The notes beneath the pieces are model-generated. The model ran no database searches. It was not told the origin of the DNA and saw only the letters and a list, made by a program, of their open reading frames with translations. Shown piece after piece: positions 21,975 to 29,621 of a DNA stretch of 64,000 nucleotides. The position numbers were made by a program, and so were the translations under genes. The number at the start of each line of letters is the position of its first letter. Positions within the stretch are counted from its first letter, which is position 1. Origin of the DNA: an uncultured Clostridia bacterium (lineage in GTDB: Bacteria > Bacillota > Clostridia > Christensenellales > Borkfalkiaceae); assembly GCA_947088135.1 (NCBI GenBank), contig CAMUFJ010000006.1, positions 10,875-74,874 of the forward strand. The letters are read 5' to 3'.

Positions 21975-22958
21975 ATGTTAAAGCTTGCGATAGACGTCGG
22001 AACTTCCGGCACGAAAATTTATAAAATCGGGAGCGGGATCGTCTTTTCCGAACCCACTTGCGTGACCGTACAAAAGGATACGGGGGAAATCCGCGCGTTC
22101 GGAAACGAGGCGAAAAGGCTTCTCGGGAAGACCGCCGACATGACGGAGGTCGTCTTTCCCGTGTTCGAAGGCGAGATCGTAAACGAACGCTGTGCGGCGG
22201 CGTATCTCGAATACGCGCTCCGCAAAATCATGTGCCGCTCCTCCGTGGAAGCGGTTTTCTGCGTGCCCTGCGCCTATCCCGCCGCTTCGCGGGAAAAGTA
22301 TTACCGCATGGCGAAATCGGCGGGCATTTCCCGCATCGGATTTGTGGAAACGCCCTATCTTGCGGCGTTGGGGCAGGATATGCCCCTGTCCGAGGCAAAT
22401 CCCGTGTTCGCGCTCGACATCGGCGCAGGCAAGGCGTCCGCCGCCTGTTTCTCCTTGGACGGGATTATCGCGGGCTTCACCATCAACGTGGGCGGGAACA
22501 ATATGGATATCCATATTATCGACCACATTGCGGAGCTGTTTAATTTGAAAATCGGCGCGCTCACCAGCGAAAAGCTCAAAAACACGGTGGGCAGTTTTAT
22601 CCCGCACGACAACCAAAGCATGATCGTAAACGGGCGGGACGTTTCCACGGGCAGGCCGCGCTCCGTTTCCGTTGCAAGCGCGGATATATTGTTCCCGATC
22701 GGTATTTACGTCGATAAAATCGTGGAGTACTGCGAATTGCTGCTCCAAAAGCTCCCTGCGGAGGTATCCGCCGCCATGTGCAAGAACGGTGTTCTCCTGT
22801 CGGGAGGCGTGTGCAATTTGCCGGGCTTTGCCGATTATTTAACGCAGAAACTGCAAATGGACGTCATCGCTCCGAGCGATCCCGTCATGGCGGTCGTGCT
22901 CGGCGGCGGCCGCGCGATCGGAAATCAAACGCTTCTCCGTAAATTGAGCATGGAATAA
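21975..22958 (+). CDS. mreB: MreB-like actin homologue (divergent)
   Basis: The 327-residue product shows the actin-superfamily motifs in MreB order: phosphate-1 (AIDVGTSGTKIYKIG), an AFGNEAKRLLGKT segment, phosphate-2 (ALDIGAGKASAACFSLDG, about residue 148) and the adenosine region (LLSGGVCNLPGFADYL, then VVLGGGRAIGN). The motifs deviate from canonical MreB (DLGTANT, DIGGGTT), so this is a divergent copy. MreB forms membrane-bound filaments that guide cell-wall growth. Position after maf and before spoIVFA matches the B. subtilis order, but mreC and mreD are missing. AAGGAG lies 7-8 bases before the ATG. Confidence 0.75.
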   Translation: MLKLAIDVGTSGTKIYKIGSGIVFSEPTCVTVQKDTGEIRAFGNEAKRLLGKTADMTEVVFPVFEGEIVNERCAAAYLEYALRKIMCRSSVEAVFCVPCAYPAASREKYYRMAKSAGISRIGFVETPYLAALGQDMPLSEANPVFALDIGAGKASAACFSLDGIIAGFTINVGGNNMDIHIIDHIAELFNLKIGALTSEKLKNTVGSFIPHDNQSMIVNGRDVSTGRPRSVSVASADILFPIGIYVDKIVEYCELLLQKLPAEVSAAMCKNGVLLSGGVCNLPGFADYLTQKLQMDVIAPSDPVMAVVLGGGRAIGNQTLLRKLSME

Positions 22959-23069
22959 AAAGGGTTGCAAACTTTTCGTCCGGAAAAGCTTTGCGGGTCT
23001 TGACCCTATTGCTCGATGCGGAGGGTTTGCATTTTCGACAATATTATATGAGTTTTGCAAGAAAAATGT

Positions 23070-23090
23070 TCGCCTTCGGGCGATTTTTTT
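23070..23090 (+). terminator. Rho-independent terminator downstream of mreB
   Basis: TCGCC (23070-23074), a TTCG tetraloop, GGCGA (23079-23083) and seven Ts. It lies 110 bases past the mreB stop. The intervening sequence has no clear gene. A CATACATT box at 23113-23120 and an inverted repeat (GTAGT ... ACTAC, 23124-23158) lie between the terminator and spoIVFA. Confidence 0.8.
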
Positions 23091-23177
23091 CTTCTAAACG
23101 GAAATATCACCGCATACATTATGGTAGTCGGCGGGAAAACCCGCGGCAAATACTACTATCAATTATGAGGTGAAGCT

Positions 23178-23921
23178 ATGAACGAAGAACTCAATTATGC
23201 CGAAATGCTTGAAATTCCCGTGGAAACGGTAACGGTAAAGCGCAAGGAGCGGAAGCGCCGCCCCGCCCAGCAGCAGGATGCGGAGCTGAGCAACAAGCTC
23301 GTGGAGCAGGTGAACGACCGCATGGAGGAGGCGGACGACCCCGCTTATGCCGAAAGCCGTGAGATCGAGCGCGAGGGCAAGCCCGTCGAGAAAAAGAGCA
23401 AGCTTGCGCGCCGTCTCATCATCGGCGAATTCGTCGCCGTTTGCGCCCTTTGTCTTACCATTTTCCTTACCAATATCTTCATGTCGAACAGCGCGATCAA
23501 CACTTTCGTGCGCGGGCTCTTCCAAGGGGAAACCGCTGCCGCGGCAGACGAGCGCACCTATACCGATTTTAAGCTCTCTCCCGTCATCAACGACTATACC
23601 GAGGCGGAGCTCACCGTATCCGACACGGGCGTGCTCTCCTTTACGGCGAAGTGCTCCGTGTACGCTCCCTGCGAGGGCAAGCTTGCTTCCGTGAACGGCG
23701 ATACGGAAACGGGCATGACGGTGGAACTCAAACATTCCGATACCTTTTCCACCATTATCAGCGGTCTTGACGCCGTGTATTACGGCGAAGGCGACAGTGT
23801 AAAGAGCAACGTTCCGCTCGGCTATTCGGACGGCGAGGGCTCCATTCGCGTCATGTTCTATTCCGACGGCACCCTTCTCAACTGCTATACGCTCGGCGAA
23901 GGCGAAATTGCTTGGAGTTAA
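23178..23921 (+). CDS. spoIVFA: SpoIVFA-like protein (degenerate M23/LytM domain, partner of SpoIVFB)
   Basis: The 247-residue product has a charged cytoplasmic N-terminus, one transmembrane helix (about IGEFVAVCALCLTIFLTNIF, residues 76-95) and an outer C-terminal half with an M23-like pattern: YAPCEGKLASVNGDTETGMTVELKHSDTFSTIISGL and YYGEGDSVKSNVPLGYS. The zinc ligands of active LytM peptidases are absent. This is the plan of SpoIVFA, which holds the intramembrane protease SpoIVFB inactive in the outer forespore membrane until sigma-K is needed. The call rests on the fold pattern plus the immediate M50 neighbour, which overlaps by 10 bases. GAGGTGAAG precedes the ATG. Confidence 0.75.
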   Translation: MNEELNYAEMLEIPVETVTVKRKERKRRPAQQQDAELSNKLVEQVNDRMEEADDPAYAESREIEREGKPVEKKSKLARRLIIGEFVAVCALCLTIFLTNIFMSNSAINTFVRGLFQGETAAAADERTYTDFKLSPVINDYTEAELTVSDTGVLSFTAKCSVYAPCEGKLASVNGDTETGMTVELKHSDTFSTIISGLDAVYYGEGDSVKSNVPLGYSDGEGSIRVMFYSDGTLLNCYTLGEGEIAWS

Positions 23922-24760
23922 AAAAGCTTCGCGTTCATCCGCTCTTTCTCGTAACGGGAGTGCTCTCCGCGCTTACGGGCAGTCTGCTCCTGTTTCTCAC
24001 CGCGCTCGTCGCCGCTCTCGAACATGAGTGCGCGCACGCTTTCGCGGCGCGAAGATACGGCTTTTCCCTCGATACGGTCACGCTCATGCCCTACGGCGCC
24101 GTCGTATCGGGGGATATTTCGGGTATCGGGCGAAGACAGGCGGCGGCGGTGCTTCTTGCGGGGCCGCTCGCGAACGCCGTTACCGCGCTCGCGTTCGTCG
24201 CGCTGTGGTGGCTCTTCCCCGCCGCCTATCCCTATACGGACACTGCGGCATATATTTCCTTTTCCCTGTTTGCCGTCAATTTGCTCCCCGCCTATCCTTT
24301 GGACGGCGGGCGGATCTTAAAGCTCGCGCTGTCGCCGTTGAAAGAAAAGACGGTGCGTATCGTGCTCATTGCAGTGAGCCTTTCAATCTCGGCGGGGATT
24401 TTGGCGCTGTTCGGCATTTCCTGCAAGCGCTCCCCCCAATGGACGGCGCTCGCGCTGGGGATCATGCTGGCGGCGGGCGCGCTCGGCAGCGTCAAGCGGG
24501 GAGGGACGTACGGCAGGATCTGCTTTTCGCGCGAAAAAAGCTTTCGGCGGGGGATCGAAGAGAAACGGGTAATGCTCGATTGCACCCGACCGCTGTCCTC
24601 CGCGCTCCGTTTTTTGAGCGAGGAAAAGTATCTCGTACTCGTACTCACGGAGAACGGCGAATATTTGGGCGAGGTGAGCGAGGCGGAATTTCTCTCCGCG
24701 CTCGACGGCGGCGATTATTCCCGTCCCCTGCGGGAGGCGCTGTCCGCCTATTTGCTGTGA
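23912..24760 (+). CDS. spoIVFB: SpoIVFB-like M50 intramembrane metalloprotease with a C-terminal CBS-like domain
   Basis: The 282-residue product has five or six membrane segments, the M50 zinc site EHECAHAFAARRYG (HExxH, about residues 37-41) and the second motif NLLPAYPLDGGRIL (about 129-142), which provides the third metal ligand. The last 70 residues (LDCTRPLSSALRFLSEEKYLVLVL ... GEYLGEVSEAEFL) look like a single CBS domain, as in SpoIVFB, where it senses ATP. SpoIVFB cleaves pro-sigma-K in the mother cell. The start is a TTG at 23912 inside the end of spoIVFA, so translation is coupled. Confidence 0.85.
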   Translation: MELKKLRVHPLFLVTGVLSALTGSLLLFLTALVAALEHECAHAFAARRYGFSLDTVTLMPYGAVVSGDISGIGRRQAAAVLLAGPLANAVTALAFVALWWLFPAAYPYTDTAAYISFSLFAVNLLPAYPLDGGRILKLALSPLKEKTVRIVLIAVSLSISAGILALFGISCKRSPQWTALALGIMLAAGALGSVKRGGTYGRICFSREKSFRRGIEEKRVMLDCTRPLSSALRFLSEEKYLVLVLTENGEYLGEVSEAEFLSALDGGDYSRPLREALSAYLL

Positions 24761-24775
24761 ATTCGGAAAAAGGGC

Positions 24776-24804
24776 TTGATTAAACCTTCAAAATATGTTA
24801 GAAT
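24776..24804 (+). promoter_or_regulatory. Vegetative promoter of the RNase G gene
   Basis: TTGATT at 24776-24781, 17 bp, TAGAAT at 24799-24804; leader of about 45 bases. Confidence 0.65.
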
Positions 24805-24855
24805 AAATAGGGAAGATTGAAGCATTATCCAAACGATAAATCAATTTGGTGTACC

Positions 24856-26349
24856 ATGAAGAGAGAATGGTTTTTCGACCGCTTCTGCGGAGAGCAAGTT
24901 GCCGTATACGCGGAGGACGGCGCGATCGTCGAGATCGGCGCGGAAAACGAGGCGGGGGGGAGTATCCTCGGGAATATCTATAAGGGCAGAGTTGCGAACG
25001 TGATCGCGGGGATGCGGGTCGCGTTCGTTTCTTGCGGTTTGGAGAAAAACTGTTATCTTTCGCTCGACGAAGGCGCGGCGCGCTTTTCTTCTTACGACGG
25101 CGCGGTGAGCGTCCACGATCTCGCGCTCAAAGAGGGGGACGAAATTCTGGTGCAGGTCACGAAGCTCCCCCGCGGGAACAAGGGCGCAAAAGTCACCTGC
25201 GAGCTCTCCTTTGTCGGGAAAAATCTTATTTTCCTGCCCGTTACCGATTTTTTGGGGATATCCCGCAAGATCGTAGACGAAAAGACGCGCGAGCGGCTGT
25301 TGAAGGAAGCGGACGGCTTGCGCGAAGAGGGGCAGGGCTATATCGTAAGAACGGCGGCGGGGGAAGCCCCGCGCAAACGGCTCAAATCGGAGTCGGAATA
25401 TCTGAAAAAAGTGTATGCGTCCGTCTTGGCGGCGGCGAAGGTCGCGCCCGTGGGGACGGCGGTCTATCAGGAATGCGATCTGCCCGTGCGCGCCATGCGC
25501 GACTATATGGACGAAACCGTCGATAAAATTTACGTGGGCGACGAAGCGCTCTACAAAAAGCTGCAAGGGCTCATTTCCGTACATACGGGGCTGAGCGCGA
25601 AAAAGCTCGTGCGGTACACGGGCGCGCGCAGTATGTTCCATGAATTCGGACTGTCCGAACAGATTTTTATGCTCTCGAATCCCGAAGTGCCTTTGCCGAA
25701 CGGCGGGTATCTCGTCATCGACCGCACGGAGGCGATGACGGTCGTGGACGTAAACACGGGCAAATATTTGGGGGAATCCGATCCCGAAAGCACCGTGTTC
25801 GAAACCAATTTGCAGGCGGCGCGGGAGATTGCAAGGCAGGTGCGTCTGCGCGACATCGGCGGGATCGTCGTCGTCGACTTTATCGATATGGAGCAGGCGG
25901 AGCACTGCGCGGCGGTGGAGGCGGAGCTGACGGCGGCGCTTCTTCCCGATAAGTCGAAATGCCGCGTGCTTCCCATGAGCGAGCTGTGCCTTACCACCTT
26001 TACCCGCAAGCGGACGAATAAGGACTTCGCAAACTTCTTGCTGAAACCCTGCAACCACTGCAAACGGCAGGGTTACGTGCTTTCCGATAAGTATCTTGCC
26101 ATGCGTTTGCACGGAGAAATTTTAAACCGCTTTGCCGACGGCTATAACGCCGTGATCATCGAACTCAACCGCGGACTCATGCAGCGGTTTTTGTCGGAGC
26201 GGTATTTCCGTGAGGACGTTAACGGAGCATGGCGGGATAAGCGGGTGTATATGGTGCCTCACGCCACTTGGAACGAAGAAAAATACACCGTTCGCGGAGA
26301 AAATTCCGCCGTCCTCACCCTCCCCGACACCGCTCAAATTTTGTATTAA
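24856..26349 (+). CDS. rng: Ribonuclease G/E family endoribonuclease
   Basis: The 497-residue product begins with an S1-like RNA-binding domain (GGSILGNIYKGRVANVIAGM ... AFVSCGLEKNCYLSL) and contains the RNase G/E catalytic core: VIDRTEAMTVVDVNTGKY near residue 295 and IGGIVVVDFIDME near 333. Asp residues in these segments hold the catalytic metal. CNHC near 400 is the zinc-link cysteine pair that joins subunits. It processes rRNA and degrades mRNA. The start at 24856 is chosen to match the family N-terminus (MKREWFFDRF); a TTG at 24817 is only a few bases from the predicted transcription start. No good Shine-Dalgarno sequence is visible. It follows spoIVFB as in related genomes' mre/min regions. 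Confidence 0.9.
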   Translation: MKREWFFDRFCGEQVAVYAEDGAIVEIGAENEAGGSILGNIYKGRVANVIAGMRVAFVSCGLEKNCYLSLDEGAARFSSYDGAVSVHDLALKEGDEILVQVTKLPRGNKGAKVTCELSFVGKNLIFLPVTDFLGISRKIVDEKTRERLLKEADGLREEGQGYIVRTAAGEAPRKRLKSESEYLKKVYASVLAAAKVAPVGTAVYQECDLPVRAMRDYMDETVDKIYVGDEALYKKLQGLISVHTGLSAKKLVRYTGARSMFHEFGLSEQIFMLSNPEVPLPNGGYLVIDRTEAMTVVDVNTGKYLGESDPESTVFETNLQAAREIARQVRLRDIGGIVVVDFIDMEQAEHCAAVEAELTAALLPDKSKCRVLPMSELCLTTFTRKRTNKDFANFLLKPCNHCKRQGYVLSDKYLAMRLHGEILNRFADGYNAVIIELNRGLMQRFLSERYFREDVNGAWRDKRVYMVPHATWNEEKYTVRGENSAVLTLPDTAQILY

Positions 26350-26372
26350 GTTTTCAGAATAGGCATTGTAAT

Positions 26373-26404
26373 TCCCCCTGCGTGAATTCTCCGCAGAGGG
26401 TGTT
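26373..26404 (+). terminator. Weak terminator-like hairpin after rng
   Basis: CCCTGCG and CGCAGAGGG form an imperfect stem followed by TGTTT. The T-tract is poor. Confidence 0.35.
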
Positions 26405-26455
26405 TGCGTATAGGAATTTTGTCACCGCGTCCCGTTAAAAATTTCAATAAAGCCA

Positions 26456-26483
26456 TTGACAATTTAAAATATTATGTTACAAT
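26456..26483 (+). promoter_or_regulatory. Vegetative promoter of the 243-aa lipoprotein gene
   Basis: TTGACA at 26456-26461, 16 bp, TACAAT at 26478-26483. Confidence 0.75.
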
Positions 26484-26518
26484 GAAGATGGGTTTGGAAA
26501 ATTTACGAAGGAGGCTTT

Positions 26519-27250
26519 ATGAAAACAATAAAAAAGGTAGCGTTATTGTTGTTTGCGACGGCGTTCTCTCTTGTGCTTTTTATCGGTTGCGCAAGTCAGG
26601 TGCGTAATGTGACTGCCAGCATTTATACCGAATACAATTCTGAACATTTAGACGGTTTGGAGCTAAAAGTAAAATTCAAGTCCGCTTATGCGACGGGGGA
26701 AGGCACGAACTTTTTTTCTAAAAACACTCTTCCAGAGCTGAAAGAACAAATCGATAAGCAAAAGCAAAAAGGGTATTCCTTAGAAACGACCCTTTACGGC
26801 GAGCGGTTTCTGCTGATCGATAAAACGGTAGACGGTCATATCTATCATTATATTTTGGTACGGCGTGCGCAAACGCCGTCGGGCGGTTGGCGTTACGATT
26901 TTATGCATATGGAGGAAAACGTTGTAAATTCGGATAAGGAACACACTGTTTGGCAAATTCCGTTTCATTTGTTCGGGGACAGCGCATACGACGAGCTACT
27001 CTATTCCCAAGACGAAGGCGGAGAATATTTTTATATCAGGACTGACCGCGCCTATCCCGCAGAGCACGGAATCGATGAATTTTACGACTTTTATAAGGTG
27101 ATTGAAAATTACACCGTGAGCCGTGAGGACAACGTGCTTTCGTTGCAAAATTGGTACAAAGGCGTCGTAAAAGTTAGCATTCATTTGCGGTTCGACGAAA
27201 CGGAATCGGGAACGACGGTCACGTATTACGATTCGGTTTATTTGAATTAA
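26519..27250 (+). CDS. Hypothetical lipoprotein (243 aa)
   Basis: The product has a signal peptide with lipobox LFIGC (cysteine near residue 24). The mature part is rich in aromatic and charged residues with alternating hydrophobic strands and no recognisable enzyme motif. The last 60 residues (YTVSREDNVLSLQNWYKG ... TVTYYDSVYLN) look like a beta sandwich edge. AAGGAGG lies six bases before the ATG, and base composition is a little more AT-rich than in neighbouring genes. It is monocistronic between its own promoter and the terminator at 27268-27306. Function unknown. Confidence 0.75.
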   Translation: MKTIKKVALLLFATAFSLVLFIGCASQVRNVTASIYTEYNSEHLDGLELKVKFKSAYATGEGTNFFSKNTLPELKEQIDKQKQKGYSLETTLYGERFLLIDKTVDGHIYHYILVRRAQTPSGGWRYDFMHMEENVVNSDKEHTVWQIPFHLFGDSAYDELLYSQDEGGEYFYIRTDRAYPAEHGIDEFYDFYKVIENYTVSREDNVLSLQNWYKGVVKVSIHLRFDETESGTTVTYYDSVYLN

Positions 27251-27267
27251 AGAGGTGCAAGAGAACA

Positions 27268-27306
27268 CAACAGCCCGTCCGAGCATTTGCTCGGACGGGC
27301 TGTTTT
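27268..27306. terminator. Bidirectional terminator between the lipoprotein gene and gerC
   Basis: A perfect stem (ACAGCCCGTCCGAGCA with TGCTCGGACGGGCTGT), about 16 bp, flanked by A/T runs. It ends both convergent transcripts. Confidence 0.93.
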
Positions 27307-27322
27307 ATGCATTATCGCATTT

Positions 27323-28558
27323 TCATTGCATGGATTCCACGGTGGCTTTTACGGTCAAGTCGGCGGTGGAGAGAAGAAGTTCCTTCCATTCCGCATACTT
27401 TTTGGGGGAAGAGCGGTAAAGACTGCGCGTCAGGTGGAACAAATCGCAATCCGCCTCCACGCAGGTGTTCCATAGTTTGGTGATCTGCTCTTGGAGCAAC
27501 TGTTTGGATTTTTCGACTGCATCTTTGGAGAGCTCTTTTTTTGCAAGATCTTCGACGGGCGAGGGGACTCCGCGGTCAAACAATAATACTTTCACGGAAA
27601 CCGAGAGCGTAACCTGCGGTTTGTTTTCCACCTTTAAATCCGCGCCGCCCTTATTTTTGAGCACGGACACGGTAACGGGCTCGCCGTGATCTTCTACGGC
27701 AAAGCTTCCCGCTTCTACGTTGCCTTTCAGCAGGCTGAACGTAAACGTCTGGTCGGAATCCAACAGAGCCGTCATTTTCCCTTTGGAGAAGAGCGCGGTT
27801 TGTTCCGCCTTGAAAATTTTCTTGTCGGGCTTGCTCTCTTCGCCTCCGCCCGCGCCGCCCGCACTGCCTGTGCTTCCCGCCGCGCCGCCGTTCGAGGAGC
27901 TCGGCCCTTCGCTTCCGCCCGACTCTCCTCCGCAGTCCTGCGGTTCGGAAGTGATATAGGGCAGGTAACTGCTTTCGGATGCGCCGTAGTAGTCGACCGC
28001 GAATTTTTTTAAAGATTGCTTCATTACCTTTCCCGATTTTTTCGCGGCGTCAGAAAACAGTTTGCCGAGCGCCGCGCTCGTGGTGTCCTCGATCGCGCTC
28101 ACCGATTTGAGCATATCGCGCGCCGTTCCTTTGCACACGGCTACGGAACAGCTGTCCGGCATATACTCGGTGCGCAAGAAGTATCCGAGCGCGCCCATCA
28201 CCTCCTCTTTTGCGGTGTCTTCGCCCACGAGCACCAAATCGCAGAAAATGAGCTTGGGCACCCACCCCGTTTTGGAATAAATTTCGGTGATGCAGTCGGA
28301 AATGGTTTCCCCGTCGCCTTCCACGTCCACGCTCGCCGTGCCGCAGGAGCTCCGATCCGAGCCCTTCGGCTTTCCGATCTGTGCGGTGAGGTGAAAGCCG
28401 TTTTCCGTCCGGTCTACGCCCGCAGCGAGAATGACCGCCGTCTTTTGAATATCGACGAGTCCGAAGTCGTTGGAAAAAAACACGATCGTCAAAATCGCCG
28501 CAAGCAGGATATACAGCTTCATGGGAAGACTTTTTAAAAATTTACGCGGCTGTTTCAT
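27323..28558 (-). CDS. gerC: Ger(x)C-type spore germination protein without a lipobox
   Basis: The 411-residue product occupies the C position of a gerA-type operon and shows the family pattern: VDIQKTAVILAAGVDRTENGFHLTAQI near residue 35, SDCITEIYSKTGWVPKLIFCDLVLVG near 87-112 and RTEYMPDSCSVAVCKGTARDML near 127. A Ser/Gly-rich insert (about residues 209-240) interrupts the middle. Canonical GerC proteins are lipoproteins with a cysteine directly before the W-D-R-x-E motif; here that place reads SNDFGLVDIQK, so the protein is anchored by an uncleaved N-terminal helix instead. It overlaps gerB by 17 bases. Confidence 0.85.
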   Translation of the reverse strand: MKQPRKFLKSLPMKLYILLAAILTIVFFSNDFGLVDIQKTAVILAAGVDRTENGFHLTAQIGKPKGSDRSSCGTASVDVEGDGETISDCITEIYSKTGWVPKLIFCDLVLVGEDTAKEEVMGALGYFLRTEYMPDSCSVAVCKGTARDMLKSVSAIEDTTSAALGKLFSDAAKKSGKVMKQSLKKFAVDYYGASESSYLPYITSEPQDCGGESGGSEGPSSSNGGAAGSTGSAGGAGGGEESKPDKKIFKAEQTALFSKGKMTALLDSDQTFTFSLLKGNVEAGSFAVEDHGEPVTVSVLKNKGGADLKVENKPQVTLSVSVKVLLFDRGVPSPVEDLAKKELSKDAVEKSKQLLQEQITKLWNTCVEADCDLFHLTRSLYRSSPKKYAEWKELLLSTADLTVKATVESMQ

Positions 28559-29621
28559 GCTTCCTCCTTTTGAGCAGCAGGCAGAGTGCGGGGAGCAATA
28601 CGCAGAAAACGGGGAAGATCCAGAACAGCATTTTCGTTACCGTTTGCAAAGTGACGTACAGCTTGAAGTTGAGCAAATACACGCAGACGAGCAATCCGAC
28701 GTTGACTACGACGGATAGAACGATCCGAAGGTAGCGTTTGTCGCCGAACGCGTTGCAGACGCACTCCACGCCCGCGTGCAGGGGCAGAGAACCGTAAAAT
28801 AGAATGACGAACACGAGCGCAAAGGAGAAAAAGTAATCGATGCGCCCCAATACGGTAATGCCCGAAAAGTATTTGGAAATCTCGGAAAATGCGAACGTTT
28901 GTTGCAGGGCGATGTCCGAGTACACGCCGTAGAACACGGCGAGAAAGAAGACGATCGCCGCCCCGCCCGCAAGATAGAATAGCATTCCCTTCCATGCCAT
29001 GCCCTTGCGATATTCGAATTTGCCCGCAAGCGCGAGAATGAGGGCGGAGTCGAAGAACCAGCTCAGCGAATAGGCGAAACCGCCGAAAATGCCTTCTGCC
29101 CCCGAAATGCCGACGGGCATCAGCGCGCCGAAATCCGCGTTGGAAACCGACAGCGCCATGATGCCCGCATACCCCACGACGGATACGGGCAGAAGGATAT
29201 CCCACAATCTTCCCAGCGAGGCGATCGGCTTTGCGCAGAGATATGCGCTCAAAAGGAAGAAAGGGAAGAACGTGACGGGGGAGGGGAGTGTGTCGTACAA
29301 CGTCTTTTGCACATACAGCTTTTGTTCGAGCAGGGGCAGGATAGACGCGTACAAAAAGAAGAGCGCCAAGAGGCAGACGATTATTTTTGCCGCCGCCTTT
29401 CCCACCGTATCCGCAAGGGCGTCGTAAAAGGTGCGGTTTTTGCTCGCGAACAGCAGGGCGAGAAAGACTGCGCCCGCCTGTAAAAAATAGTTCATGACGG
29501 CGGGGAACAGTAAGTCGTTTTTGGAAAAAAAGGCGAGCTGGGTGGGCATGAGCATGATTTTCCCCACGGGCGCGATTGCCGCGAGAAAGAAATAAATTTG
29601 CCGTGTGGAAATTTTATGCAT
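28542..29621 (-). CDS. gerB: GerAB-type spore germination permease
   Basis: The 359-residue product has about ten transmembrane segments and the length of the GerAB/GerKB family, which belongs to the APC amino-acid transporter superfamily and forms the germinant-binding subunit of the receptor in the spore inner membrane. The N-terminus KISTRQIYFFLAAIAPVGKIMLMP is typical (S-x-x-Q ... G-x-x-x-L-x-x-P). It overlaps gerA by 8 bases and gerC by 17, so the three are one translationally coupled unit. The germinant cannot be inferred. Confidence 0.88.
   Translation of the reverse strand: MHKISTRQIYFFLAAIAPVGKIMLMPTQLAFFSKNDLLFPAVMNYFLQAGAVFLALLFASKNRTFYDALADTVGKAAAKIIVCLLALFFLYASILPLLEQKLYVQKTLYDTLPSPVTFFPFFLLSAYLCAKPIASLGRLWDILLPVSVVGYAGIMALSVSNADFGALMPVGISGAEGIFGGFAYSLSWFFDSALILALAGKFEYRKGMAWKGMLFYLAGGAAIVFFLAVFYGVYSDIALQQTFAFSEISKYFSGITVLGRIDYFFSFALVFVILFYGSLPLHAGVECVCNAFGDKRYLRIVLSVVVNVGLLVCVYLLNFKLYVTLQTVTKMLFWIFPVFCVLLPALCLLLKRRKHETAA

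Noticed and set aside
23092..23120. A sigma-E promoter before spoIVFA (CATACATT at 23113-23120)
   Set aside because: The -10 fits, but the sequence 14 bp upstream (TTCTAAA) does not match the -35 consensus. Expected from biology, not supported well enough to call.
24841..26112. A 423-codon frame antisense to rng
   Set aside because: The rng frame has clear RNase G/E motifs; the antisense product is His/Arg-rich and featureless.
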